Assembly: GCA_030696085.1 (NCBI GenBank)
Contig: JAUYNL010000026.1
Span: 1 to 37,204, forward strand
Reading direction: 5' to 3'
DNA from: Luteolibacter sp.
GTDB lineage: Bacteria > Verrucomicrobiota > Verrucomicrobiia > Verrucomicrobiales > Akkermansiaceae
DNA length: 37,204 nt
Positions 1 to 7,527 of this stretch are shown piece by piece (position 1 is the first letter of the stretch; each line of letters opens with the position of its first letter). The notes beneath the pieces were generated by a model. That model saw nothing but the letters and a program-made list of their open reading frames with translations, was not told the origin of the DNA and ran no database searches. Both the position numbers and the translations under genes were made by a program.

Positions 1-81
1 CGCGCAGACGGCATCAAGCCCGCCCGCATCGAAGGCGGCTTGGACGGCGGGACGCAGGGCTTTGGCTCGGTCGGTCAACAT
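1..81 (-). CDS. Partial 5' end of an unknown protein
   Basis: Reading the minus strand from an ATG at 81 gives 27 codons that run off the left edge, beginning MLTDRAKALRPAVQAAF. Codon third positions are mostly G or C, as in the real genes of this window. A stop codon lies in frame 13 codons upstream of the ATG, so the gene starts here rather than being an internal fragment. No Shine-Dalgarno site is visible. I do not recognise the family and only the N-terminus is present. Confidence 0.4.
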   Translation of the reverse strand, partial: MLTDRAKALRPAVQAAFDAGGLDAVCA

Positions 82-136
82 TTGGTAGCGATGGATACGC
101 TGGAAATTGCTTAAGCTATCTTAAAGACCTGAATAG

Positions 137-217
137 TTACACATCGGCTTTGTTTTCCAGAGTTTCAATCTGATCGACGAACTCACCGTCCGCGAAAATG
201 CTCGCATCGGCTCGCAT
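137..217 (-). pseudogene. Short remnant reading frame, possibly a gene 3' end
   Basis: A 26-codon reading frame ends at a TAA (137-139). Its last residues, FADGEFVDQIETLENKADV, look like a natural protein C-terminus. Upstream the frame is lost at the RHS-like remnant at 223-339. It may be the tail of a gene whose front was deleted, or a chance frame. I cannot name the family. Confidence 0.25.
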
Positions 218-222
218 TGTTC

Positions 223-339
223 GGCGTAGTCATATTGGGAAATGACGGTGCTGCCAACTTTGTTTTGCTTGGAGGCGAGGACGTCACGGGTGGTTTCCCA
301 GGTGTTGGCGGCGAGGGTGGCGGGGTGGTAGGTGGTGGA
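223..339 (-). pseudogene. RHS/YD-repeat protein fragment
   Basis: One minus-strand frame encodes a stretch containing NTWETTRDVLASKQNKVGS followed by TVISQYDYA. This closely resembles the repeat consensus of bacterial RHS/YD-repeat proteins, where a W-E-x-T-R-D-V-L motif, KxNKVG and a Y-D-Y motif recur. The similarity breaks off after the YDY motif, and the frame continues into unrelated sequence, which fits a frameshift and deletion. There is no start and no complete repeat, so this is read as a relic. The match is from recognition of the family pattern, not from an alignment. Confidence 0.5.
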
Positions 340-393
340 GTTGCTCGGGGCTGCGGATGCGGGCCAGGGCCATGAAGCCCAGGCGCGAGCATC
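328..393 (-). pseudogene. Possible transposase fragment
   Basis: A different minus-strand frame, just upstream of and slightly overlapping the RHS-like relic, encodes SRLGFMALARIRSPEQLHH. This resembles a segment of a DDE-type transposase family in which RIRSPEQL-like text precedes a GLDRxPEVRTLR motif. That downstream motif is absent here, because the sequence switches to the RHS-like fragment. Only about 20 residues support the call, so it is tentative. Confidence 0.3.
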
Positions 394-475
394 CAAGTGT
401 TCGATGCGAAGGCCCGCAAGAGCGCTGCCAAGGCAGCCACCGTCGAGGACCGCAACAACTGCGGTTGAGAAGCGC

Positions 476-1711
476 TCAGGCCTGCCGCCGCGGGCACCTG
501 CTTTTCGGTTTCGCGGACTCCTCGTCGCGGAACAGATAGCGCAGCAGCGCGGCCAGCCAGATGATGCCGGCGAGTGCCCATGTCCACGCCGCGTAGTGGT
601 GGTGCGAAACGCGGATCGCCGGGAAAAAATCCGCGCTCATGCGGGTGGTCGCCGCGAGAATGGCCAGGCCGGTCAGCCAGCGGAGCCAGAGTATTTTTCC
701 GGCTAACAGATCATGGCGTCCGCCATGGCCGAGCACGACGCGTGCGCCCACCGCCAGCGTGATCAGGCCGAAGCCGGAGGTGTAAAGCAGGTGCAGCGAA
801 CCGATGCGGGTGAGTGGCCAGAACGCCGCGCACACACAACCGGCCGCCAGCCCGCTGATCGCCCAGCGCACCGCGTTTCCCGGCGTGCTGGAAATTTTCC
901 CCCTGCGGAATACGGGGGATTCCAGCGCGAACCAGACCAGAATCACTGCCGAGCGCAGCAGATGGCCGGCCATTGACCGGCCGCCGACCTCAAGGGCAAA
1001 ACTCGCGAGGATGAGCAGGCCGGCGATGATCGCCGCGATGGCGCGCCGCCACCATCCGGCAGGCGGGCTGGGCGAGTCATCGAAGGAATGGCTGCTGCAC
1101 ATTCCGAAAAAGCGTGGCAGCAGATAGGGCCCGATGCCCATCAGCGGCAGCAGCAGGAATCCCTGAAACAGGAGCAGCCGCGCCCATCGCCATTGGGCCA
1201 GCGTGGGACTGGCATTCGAGGCGAGAAATCCCGCCGCCAGCACCGCGCCGAGAATGCCCGCCAGGGCAAGTGCGAATCCCGGTGGCGGCGTATCGTGGTT
1301 GCCGAAAATCCAGCGCCCCGCCGTGGTGGCGAGCAGGGTGAGCGCCATCGCGCTGAAAGCGGCATCCCCGGCCGCGATGTGGCCTTGCGAATGGCTGGCC
1401 AGCGTCATGCCCCACAATCCCAGCAGGATGAGGAATTCACCGCCGGACCAGGGCCGGTTTCCCGCCAGGCGTGGAAAGGCCGTGCCGAGAAATCCCATCA
1501 CAAAAGCTCCCATGAAACCCTCGATCATGATCCGCGTGTGCGCCTCTCCAGGATAAAAGCGCAGCAAGCCGGCATACAACATCGGCCACAACATCACCCC
1601 CCAGATTCCCGCCAGGATGCCTAGTGGAAAAAACACCCGATACGGTTCCTCCAGGACCATGCGCCAGACACGTTTCATCGCGTGCAGGATGCGCTTCCGG
1701 AGTTTGGCCAT
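476..1711 (-). CDS. nnrS: NnrS family membrane protein
   Basis: This is a 411-aa, very hydrophobic protein with about 12 predicted membrane helices, the size and layout of NnrS proteins. The N-terminal segment EEPYRVFFPLG (residues 21-31) is followed by YPGEAHTRIMIEGFMGAF around residues 53-70, the family signature with a conserved histidine (H58). NnrS proteins are heme- and copper-containing inner-membrane proteins linked in other bacteria to nitric oxide stress and denitrification. No nitrite or nitric oxide reductase gene lies nearby, so a protective or metal-related role is as likely as denitrification. The ATG at 1711 is followed by a basic segment (MAKLRKRILHAMKR) that fits a cytoplasmic N-terminus. 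The family call is firm and the physiological role is inferred. Confidence 0.88.
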   Translation of the reverse strand: MAKLRKRILHAMKRVWRMVLEEPYRVFFPLGILAGIWGVMLWPMLYAGLLRFYPGEAHTRIMIEGFMGAFVMGFLGTAFPRLAGNRPWSGGEFLILLGLWGMTLASHSQGHIAAGDAAFSAMALTLLATTAGRWIFGNHDTPPPGFALALAGILGAVLAAGFLASNASPTLAQWRWARLLLFQGFLLLPLMGIGPYLLPRFFGMCSSHSFDDSPSPPAGWWRRAIAAIIAGLLILASFALEVGGRSMAGHLLRSAVILVWFALESPVFRRGKISSTPGNAVRWAISGLAAGCVCAAFWPLTRIGSLHLLYTSGFGLITLAVGARVVLGHGGRHDLLAGKILWLRWLTGLAILAATTRMSADFFPAIRVSHHHYAAWTWALAGIIWLAALLRYLFRDEESAKPKSRCPRRQA

Positions 1712-1849
1712 TCAAGAATTTAAATTCATGAAATGGTTGTGAGCGGAGCTTTCAGGGTGAACTGGGAACTACCTGCGGCAATCTGGAAACAATTGGCAGC
1801 CTGTCGAATTGGGTTTTGGAATCCGCGGCGGGGATTTAGGTTTCGCGCC

Positions 1850-3958
1850 GTGGCCGATGCGGACCGAAATGATCGATGGCGTGTGGACGGGAAATTCTTC
1901 CGTGCCGGGAAGTCGCGTGTCTGGCCGCGGGCGGTGACTTACGGGCCGTTTCCCGGTGGTTGGCCGGAATCGTTTGATCTGGATTTCCATGACATCGCGG
2001 CGGCGGGTTTCAATGCGCTGCGATTGTTCGAGATGCCGGAGCGCGGTCTGCTGGATGCTGCCGGGCGGCACGGTCTGCGGGTGTTCGGCGGCTTGAAGTG
2101 GGGGCATAACGCGGATTTTTTCCGGCAGCCGGGCCTGCTGAGCGCGGCGGGCGTGGAGTTGGCGCGCGCCTTGCGCGAAACGGCCGGGCACCCGGCGCTG
2201 GCGGGCGTCTATGTGGGAAATGAAATCCCCGCGGATCTGGTGCGCTGGATGGGCCCCGTGCGGGTGCGGCGGGCGGTGGAGGACCTGATCGCGCTCGGGC
2301 GGCGGCTCGCGCCGAAGCTGCTTTTTGCCTACGCGAACTATCCGAGCACCGAGTATCTGGAGCCGGAAAACGCCGATTTTTCCGCGTTCAACATCTATCT
2401 GGAGGATGCGGATGCGTTTCGAAGTTATCTCAAGCGTCTGCATCACATCGCCGGGGACCGGCCGCTGGTGGTTTCGGAGTTCGGCCTGGATTCCCGCAGG
2501 AACGGCCTGGATCGGCAGGCGGAGACTTTGCGCTGGGCGATGGAGATTTCCCGTGAGGAGGAAAGCGCTGGATTCACCGTTTACGCCTGGTGCGACCGCT
2601 GGTGGAACCACGGATCGGAGGTGACCGACTGGGACTTCGGGCTGGTGGATCGCGCCGGAAAAGCGAAGCCCGCGCTGGCGGCGCTCTCGTCTTCTCCCAG
2701 CCCCCAGCTCTCCGCTCCATGCTCATTCTCCGTGATCGTCTGCACGCGTAATGGCCGGGAGCGCATCGCTGGCTGTCTCGAAGCGCTCAGGGCCTTGGAA
2801 GGCGTGGCGTGCGAGACGATTGTCGTCGATGACGGGTCGGACGACGGCACTGCGGAGTTCGTGGCGGAGCGGTATCCGTGGGTGAAACTGCTGCGCCTGG
2901 ATCCCGGAGGTCTGAGCACCGCGCGCAACGCCGGAGCCGCCGCCGCGAGCAGGGAAATCCTCGCCTTTACCGATGACGATTGCGAGCCGGACCGCGAGTG
3001 GCTGCTGCGCCTCGGCCGGGTCTTCGCCGACGGGAGGTTTTCCGCCGCAGGCGGACCGAATCTGCCGCCGCCGCCGCGTTCATGGGGCGAGGCGGTGGTT
3101 TGTGCGGCACCGGGCGCACCCAGCCATGTGATGCTGGATGACGCGGAGGCCGAGCACCTGCCCGGCTGCAATCTGGTGGTCACCAAGGCGGCGTTCGCGG
3201 GCATCGGCGGCTTTGATCCGCGCTTTCACACGGCGGGCGATGATGTGGATTTCTGCTGGCGGCTGCGCGACGCGGGATACCGTCTCGGGTTTGCGCCGGG
3301 AGCCTTCGTCTGGCACTGGCGGCGACCGTCGATCCGTGCGTTTCTCCGCCAGCAAATGGGCTATGGCGCTGCGGAAAAACTGCTGATCGCCAAGTTTCCG
3401 GAGCGTTTCACCAAGCGCGGCGGCGCGAAGTGGCAGGGCTTTGTCTATGGGGGGGGGCCCGTGCGCGTGACGGCGGATTCCATCATCGATCATGGCGCGA
3501 TGGGCAACGCCGGCTATCAGTCGGTGACGAACCGGATGCTGCCGCTGCGCGGGCTGGACGGACGATTCGATAACTGGCGGACGAGGTGGGCGCTGCATGC
3601 CGTGCGTTTTCTGGCACCCCGCCTGCGGGCCTGGGGGCGCTGCCGTGCCCTGCTGCTGGAGCGGCCGGAAAAACGGCGACCGGAACCCAAATCGAAGGAC
3701 CGCCATGAGTGGTGGATCGGTGGAGTTTCCAGGCAGGAGTTGCTGGACCGGCTGCTTTCAGACGGCTGGGAGTCCGGCGGCGGTAAGGATGGCTGGGATG
3801 TGGAAAAAGGCGGCACACGGATGCTGCTCGCAATGGAACACGGCGAGCGCGGGGAAAAGAACGTGCTCCTCCGCTGGTGGGGAGAGGATTCGGGCCTGCC
3901 CGCCTGTCTCGGGAGAAACCCGTTTTCCGTGGTGGATCTACCGGTCCGGCTTGAGTAG
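1850..3958 (+). CDS. Glycoside hydrolase (GH2/GH5-like TIM barrel) fused to a GT2 glycosyltransferase
   Basis: Two enzyme modules share one frame. Numbering here is from an upstream in-frame ATG at 1733. Residues about 40-315 resemble the TIM-barrel part of GH2/GH5 enzymes: GNE at 162-164 (likely acid/base E164) and SEFG at 248-251 (likely nucleophile E249). A 15-20 residue linker rich in Ser and Pro leads to a GT-A family 2 domain from residue 331, with VVDDGSDDGT (364-373), the metal-binding-type TDDD (413-416), and a later GGFD...GDDVDFCWRLR acceptor-side motif. No signal peptide or membrane helix is evident, so it is probably cytoplasmic. The GTG at 1850 is preferred because translation from 1733 would begin 21 bp from the divergent nnrS start and add about 39 residues without recognisable fold. 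The start is uncertain. It may build or trim a surface glycan. Confidence 0.8.
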   Translation: MADADRNDRWRVDGKFFRAGKSRVWPRAVTYGPFPGGWPESFDLDFHDIAAAGFNALRLFEMPERGLLDAAGRHGLRVFGGLKWGHNADFFRQPGLLSAAGVELARALRETAGHPALAGVYVGNEIPADLVRWMGPVRVRRAVEDLIALGRRLAPKLLFAYANYPSTEYLEPENADFSAFNIYLEDADAFRSYLKRLHHIAGDRPLVVSEFGLDSRRNGLDRQAETLRWAMEISREEESAGFTVYAWCDRWWNHGSEVTDWDFGLVDRAGKAKPALAALSSSPSPQLSAPCSFSVIVCTRNGRERIAGCLEALRALEGVACETIVVDDGSDDGTAEFVAERYPWVKLLRLDPGGLSTARNAGAAAASREILAFTDDDCEPDREWLLRLGRVFADGRFSAAGGPNLPPPPRSWGEAVVCAAPGAPSHVMLDDAEAEHLPGCNLVVTKAAFAGIGGFDPRFHTAGDDVDFCWRLRDAGYRLGFAPGAFVWHWRRPSIRAFLRQQMGYGAAEKLLIAKFPERFTKRGGAKWQGFVYGGGPVRVTADSIIDHGAMGNAGYQSVTNRMLPLRGLDGRFDNWRTRWALHAVRFLAPRLRAWGRCRALLLERPEKRRPEPKSKDRHEWWIGGVSRQELLDRLLSDGWESGGGKDGWDVEKGGTRMLLAMEHGERGEKNVLLRWWGEDSGLPACLGRNPFSVVDLPVRLE

Positions 3959-3967
3959 GTTGCGCCC

Positions 3968-4582
3968 GTGGATGTGATGAAAGACCGTCTCGAACTCACG
4001 CTGCGTGATGGTGCGCCGGTGATCGTGCGGCCATTGATCGAGGAGGATCGCCCGTTGGTGGCGGAGGCTTATCGGCGTTTGTCCCCGGATGCGCGCTATC
4101 AGCGGTTCTGGACGCGCACCGGCGAAATGATCGGCAAGGAAATGCTGGACCGCCTGCTGGACCAGGATGCGACCAGTCATCTGACCTGGGCACTGCTCGA
4201 TCCCGCCCGCGAGTTCCCGGGAGTGGGTGGTGCGAGTTGGTGGCGCAATGCCAACAAACCGGACGAAGCCGAGCTTTCCGTGATGGTTCTTGATGACGAC
4301 CAGCGGCGCGGCATCGGCACCCTGCTGCTCGCCGTGATGTGGATCACCGCCTTCCGCGCGGGTGTGGAACATCTCGTCGGATACACCCTCACTGAAAACC
4401 GCAGCGCCGCGAACTGGATGCGCGATTGTGGAGGCGCGGGCGAGTGGGACGGCTACAAACTCGTCTTCCGCTGGCGTCTCGACAACCTCGACAGCCTGCC
4501 GGAAACCCCCGCCGCCGCGGATCTGGCGGATTGGCTCGCCCGGCTGGGGCCGCGGGTTCTCGGGTGCGGAAGTTCAAGCTGA
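3968..4582 (+). CDS. GNAT family N-acetyltransferase
   Basis: This 204-aa protein fits the GNAT acyl-CoA-dependent acyltransferase fold. It has a VRPLIEEDRPLV N-terminal strand-helix, a central beta strand (AELSVMVLDDDQRRGIG), the acetyl-CoA pyrophosphate-binding RRGIGT loop near residue 117, and a C-terminal ENRSAANWMRDCG segment typical of motif B. The substrate cannot be predicted. The arrangement resembles the GNAT domains attached to protein lysine acyltransferases, but no CoA-ligase domain is present. It starts 9 bp after the fusion gene, so the two are probably co-transcribed. Starts at GTG 3968 or ATG 3977 are both possible. The stop codon lies inside a hairpin at 4571-4592. Confidence 0.82.
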   Translation: MDVMKDRLELTLRDGAPVIVRPLIEEDRPLVAEAYRRLSPDARYQRFWTRTGEMIGKEMLDRLLDQDATSHLTWALLDPAREFPGVGGASWWRNANKPDEAELSVMVLDDDQRRGIGTLLLAVMWITAFRAGVEHLVGYTLTENRSAANWMRDCGGAGEWDGYKLVFRWRLDNLDSLPETPAAADLADWLARLGPRVLGCGSSS

Positions 4583-4592
4583 AGCTTGAACT
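4571..4592. terminator. Perfect hairpin over the GNAT stop codon
   Basis: Positions 4571-4580 and 4583-4592 are a perfect 10-bp inverted repeat separated by GA. This is equivalent to a 9-bp stem with a TGAA loop, and partly complementary CGG/CCG flanks could extend it. The TGA stop codon of the acetyltransferase is in the loop. There is no T-tract on either side, so it is not a classical intrinsic terminator. It may stabilise the 3' end of the mRNA or assist factor-dependent termination between two convergent genes. Confidence 0.5.
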
Positions 4593-4610
4593 CCGGACAG
4601 TCGTTGGAAA

Positions 4611-4772
4611 TCACCGGAAAGCATAACGCTCATCTTCCAGCGCGACCTCAGGCGGGATGCGGGATTTTTCGAAACGATCATATCCTTCCCTGAGATATTT
4701 CCAGACCTCCAAGCACTCGGATCCGGCGACGCCTGTGAGCGCGATCCAGATAGCGGAGGCGGTTCGTTTCAA
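4611..4772 (-). CDS. Possible small protein, low support
   Basis: A minus-strand frame from TTG 4772 to the stop at 4611 would encode 53 residues, including AIWIALTGVAG and YDRFEKSRIPPEV. It begins 20 bp after the stop of the TIM-barrel gene and would be the last gene of that unit. Third-position G+C is only moderate compared with neighbouring genes, and no good ribosome binding site or known family is seen. Otherwise the stretch 4593-4792 has no gene I can support. Confidence 0.2.
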   Translation of the reverse strand: MKRTASAIWIALTGVAGSECLEVWKYLREGYDRFEKSRIPPEVALEDERYAFR

Positions 4773-4792
4773 GACGCGGCGGATGCCGGGAT

Positions 4793-5674
4793 TCAAAGTT
4801 TCGCGAGGAAAGCGGCGCTCTGGCGGATGCTTGCGAGAGGGTCCGGCGATTGGTCCTGCTCGACATGGCAATGCTTCACTCGGGCTTCCTTGGCGGCGGC
4901 GAGGATCGGCGGCATGGGGATGATGCCGTTTCCGAGTTCCTTGAAGGCATCGACGGGCAGTTCGCCGGCGTATTTCGGCATCGGGATGCCATCCTTGAGG
5001 TCCTTGAGATGGAGTTGGGAAACCCGGCCCTTGAGCTTCTTGATCAGCTCCACCGGATCGATGCCCGCGAGTTTCACCCAGAAGATATCGACCTCGAACA
5101 TCATGGCGGGCGAGAATTCCTCGATGAAGATGTCGTAACCGGATTTTCCGCCTTCCTTGGGATCAAACTCGAAGTTGTGATTGTGATAGGCGAGCTGGAT
5201 GCCGGCCTTGGCGGCCAGCGCCGCAGCCTTGTTGAAGTTTTCGGCCAGCTTTTTGTAGCCGTCCAAGGTCTTGCGGTCCTGTTCCAGAACGTAAGGAATC
5301 ACCAGGTGGCTGAGGCCGATTTTTTGCGCGGTTTCGAGGATTTTCGAGAAATCCGACATTGCCTCGTCCTTCGGATGGACGACCGAGTCCCACTCGAAGT
5401 GTGCCGAATGGATGGCCAGCCCCGCGTCCTTTGCGGCGGAGATCATCGCATCGGATTTGGGGAAGCCGTAGGGTTCCACCTGCTTGTAACCGGCGGCGGC
5501 CACCACCTTGAGTGTGGCCGGTGCATCGGTGGCGATCTGGTTGCGCAGGGTGTAGAGCTGGATGCCGATGTTGGACAGATAGGGATCGCCGGACCCGGCG
5601 GCGAACAGGTTTCCTGCTTGCGAGAAAGCGAGGGTGGTGGCTGCGGTGGATTTCATGAAAGTTCGGCGATGCAT
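4793..5674 (-). CDS. Tat-exported sugar phosphate isomerase/epimerase-like TIM-barrel protein
   Basis: This 293-aa protein begins with a twin-arginine signal: HRRTFMKS, then a hydrophobic stretch ending around LFAAGS (residues 2-28). The mature part has the xylose-isomerase-like TIM-barrel pattern (AP endonuclease 2 family): GIQLYTLRNQI, VEPYGFP, an IPYVLEQDRKTL strand, AYHNHNFEF and FEVDIFWVKLAGIDP. The pattern ends with a QLHLKDLKDG strand and a C-terminal HCHVEQDQ. These His, Glu and Asp residues are the usual divalent-metal and substrate ligands. Exported members of this family are abundant in Verrucomicrobiota and Planctomycetota and act on sugars or sugar derivatives in the periplasm. 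The substrate is unknown. The start at 5674 is fixed by the signal peptide. Confidence 0.88.
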   Translation of the reverse strand: MHRRTFMKSTAATTLAFSQAGNLFAAGSGDPYLSNIGIQLYTLRNQIATDAPATLKVVAAAGYKQVEPYGFPKSDAMISAAKDAGLAIHSAHFEWDSVVHPKDEAMSDFSKILETAQKIGLSHLVIPYVLEQDRKTLDGYKKLAENFNKAAALAAKAGIQLAYHNHNFEFDPKEGGKSGYDIFIEEFSPAMMFEVDIFWVKLAGIDPVELIKKLKGRVSQLHLKDLKDGIPMPKYAGELPVDAFKELGNGIIPMPPILAAAKEARVKHCHVEQDQSPDPLASIRQSAAFLAKL

Positions 5675-5788
5675 GGATTTTCACTACGTCATGAACCGGG
5701 AAATGCCAAGTTGCGTTTCCGCCCCGGGGCATTTTGAAGAGACAGATTGCGCCCGGGCTGGTTTTAAGCGACAAGACCTCAGCCACTC

Positions 5789-7504
5789 ATGTCCCAACTT
5801 TTGATCGAACCCGCCCGCCGCACTGGATGCGAGGACATTCCCGCGCTCACCGAGGTGCTGCAATCCGCAGCGCAGCGGCAACGCTCACCAATTGACGATG
5901 TGCTGGACGCCGGCGTGGTCGATGAAGAGCCTTACATGCAAGCACTTGCGCAGGATCTCGGGATGGAGTGGTTGGATAGCATTCCCATCGCCGAGGTGCC
6001 GCTACCGCTGCGCGAGGCCTGCGGACCGCGGATCGCCCTGCGCCACCGGCTTCTGCCCGTTGAAATCACCGGCGAGGGTGACCGGAAACGCTTGAAACTC
6101 GCGACTTTCGATCCCTTCAACCTCGTCGCCCGCCAGGCCGCCTCCCAGGAACTCGTGTTGCCGATCGATTGGTGCATGACGTCGCGCAAGCGCCTGCACG
6201 AGGCGCTGCGCCGCCTCTACGGGGTCGGTGCGGACACCTTCGAGCAGATCCTCGAAGGCCGCGATTTCGATTACGACCACCTGGAAGCCGGCGAGGACGA
6301 GGCCAACGTCATCGACCAGGACGACGACGAGGAGGCCAGCGTCGTCAAGTTCGTCAACCAGATCATCCGCGAGGCCCTCGACCAGCGCGCGACGGACATC
6401 CACGTCGAACCCCTCAGCAACAATCTGCGCATCCGCTACCGCATCGACGGCCGCCTGATCGAGATCGCCGTGCCGGAAAACATCAAGGCCCTGCAAAGCT
6501 CGGTGATCGCCCGTTTGAAAATCATGGCCCGCCTCGACATCGCGGAACGCCGGATCCCTCAGGACGGGCGCATCAACCTGCAATTTGAAGGTGCTACCAT
6601 CGACGTCCGCGTCGCCACCGTTCCCACCGTCGAGGGCGAGAGTGTTTCCCTGCGTTTGCTCAACCAGGAGAAATTCAACGTCGCGAAGCTACAGATGGAG
6701 CCCTTCGTGCAGCGCAAGATCCAGGCGCTGTTGAATCTTCCCAACGGCATCATCCTCATCACCGGCCCTACCGGTTCCGGCAAGTCCACCAGCCTGTATT
6801 CCTTCCTCAGCGAGGTGAACCGCCCGGAGCTGCGCATCGTCACCGTCGAGGACCCGGTGGAAAACAAGCTCACCGGAGTGATGCAGATCGCCGTGAAAAC
6901 CGAAATCGGCCTGACCTTCGCCACCGCCCTGCGCTCGATCCTGCGGGCCGATCCGAACATCGTGATGATCGGGGAAATCCGCGATCTGGAGACTGCGGAA
7001 ATCGCCATCCGCGCCTCGCTAACAGGTCACCTGGTGTTTTCCACCCTCCACACCAACGATGCCATGGGCGGCATCAGCCGTCTGGTGGACATGGGTGTGG
7101 AACCCTTCCTTGTTTCCGCCGCCGTGCGCGCCTTCCTCGCCCAGCGCCTCGTCCGGAAACTCTGCCCGCACTGCCGCGTGCCGCGCGAAATCACCGATCA
7201 GGACAAACAGAATCTCGGCATCCCGCTGGACATTCCAGGCATGCCCTTCTCGACCAAGGGTTGCGACCGTTGCCGCGGCACGGGTTTCTCCGGCCGCCTC
7301 GCCATTTACGAAGTGATCCTTCTCACCCCGGCGATGCAGGAGCTCGTCGCCCACAGCGCACCCGCGCCCAAGATGCGCGAGCAGGCCTTCCGCGATGGCT
7401 ACGTGCCGATGCGCACCTACGGCTGGTTCAAGGTCATGCAGGGCATGACCACCATCGAGGAAGTCATCTCCGTCACCTCCTCGGACATCGGCGGGGATGA
7501 TTAA
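5789..7504 (+). CDS. Type IV pilus / type II secretion assembly ATPase (PilB/GspE family)
   Basis: This 571-aa secretion ATPase is of usual length for PilB/GspE. Residues about 10-150 form the N-terminal MshEN/GspE-N-like domain. An acidic linker (about 160-182, many D and E) leads to the ATPase core, with the Asp-box-type TDIHVEP at 202-208, Walker A GPTGSGKST at 326-334, the Walker B region IVMIGEIRD at 391-399 and a His box around FSTLHTNDA. A four-cysteine zinc site is formed by CPHC (459-462) and CDRC (492-495). It powers assembly of pilin-like subunits from the cytoplasmic face. The partner inner-membrane gene follows 23 bp downstream. No pilin, PilT or secretin gene is present, so pilus versus secretion function cannot be decided. 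No Shine-Dalgarno site precedes the ATG. Confidence 0.93.
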   Translation: MSQLLIEPARRTGCEDIPALTEVLQSAAQRQRSPIDDVLDAGVVDEEPYMQALAQDLGMEWLDSIPIAEVPLPLREACGPRIALRHRLLPVEITGEGDRKRLKLATFDPFNLVARQAASQELVLPIDWCMTSRKRLHEALRRLYGVGADTFEQILEGRDFDYDHLEAGEDEANVIDQDDDEEASVVKFVNQIIREALDQRATDIHVEPLSNNLRIRYRIDGRLIEIAVPENIKALQSSVIARLKIMARLDIAERRIPQDGRINLQFEGATIDVRVATVPTVEGESVSLRLLNQEKFNVAKLQMEPFVQRKIQALLNLPNGIILITGPTGSGKSTSLYSFLSEVNRPELRIVTVEDPVENKLTGVMQIAVKTEIGLTFATALRSILRADPNIVMIGEIRDLETAEIAIRASLTGHLVFSTLHTNDAMGGISRLVDMGVEPFLVSAAVRAFLAQRLVRKLCPHCRVPREITDQDKQNLGIPLDIPGMPFSTKGCDRCRGTGFSGRLAIYEVILLTPAMQELVAHSAPAPKMREQAFRDGYVPMRTYGWFKVMQGMTTIEEVISVTSSDIGGDD

Positions 7505-7527
7505 ATCTCCAATCCACCATCCACGCA

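Noticed and set aside
1733..1849. ATG at 1733 as start of the hydrolase-glycosyltransferase gene
   Set aside because: It would leave 21 bp to the divergent nnrS start and adds residues without fold similarity. GTG 1850 is preferred, though not proven.
4850..5737. A 295-codon plus-strand open frame
   Set aside because: It is antisense to the Tat-signal TIM-barrel gene, whose signal peptide and active-site motifs are clear.
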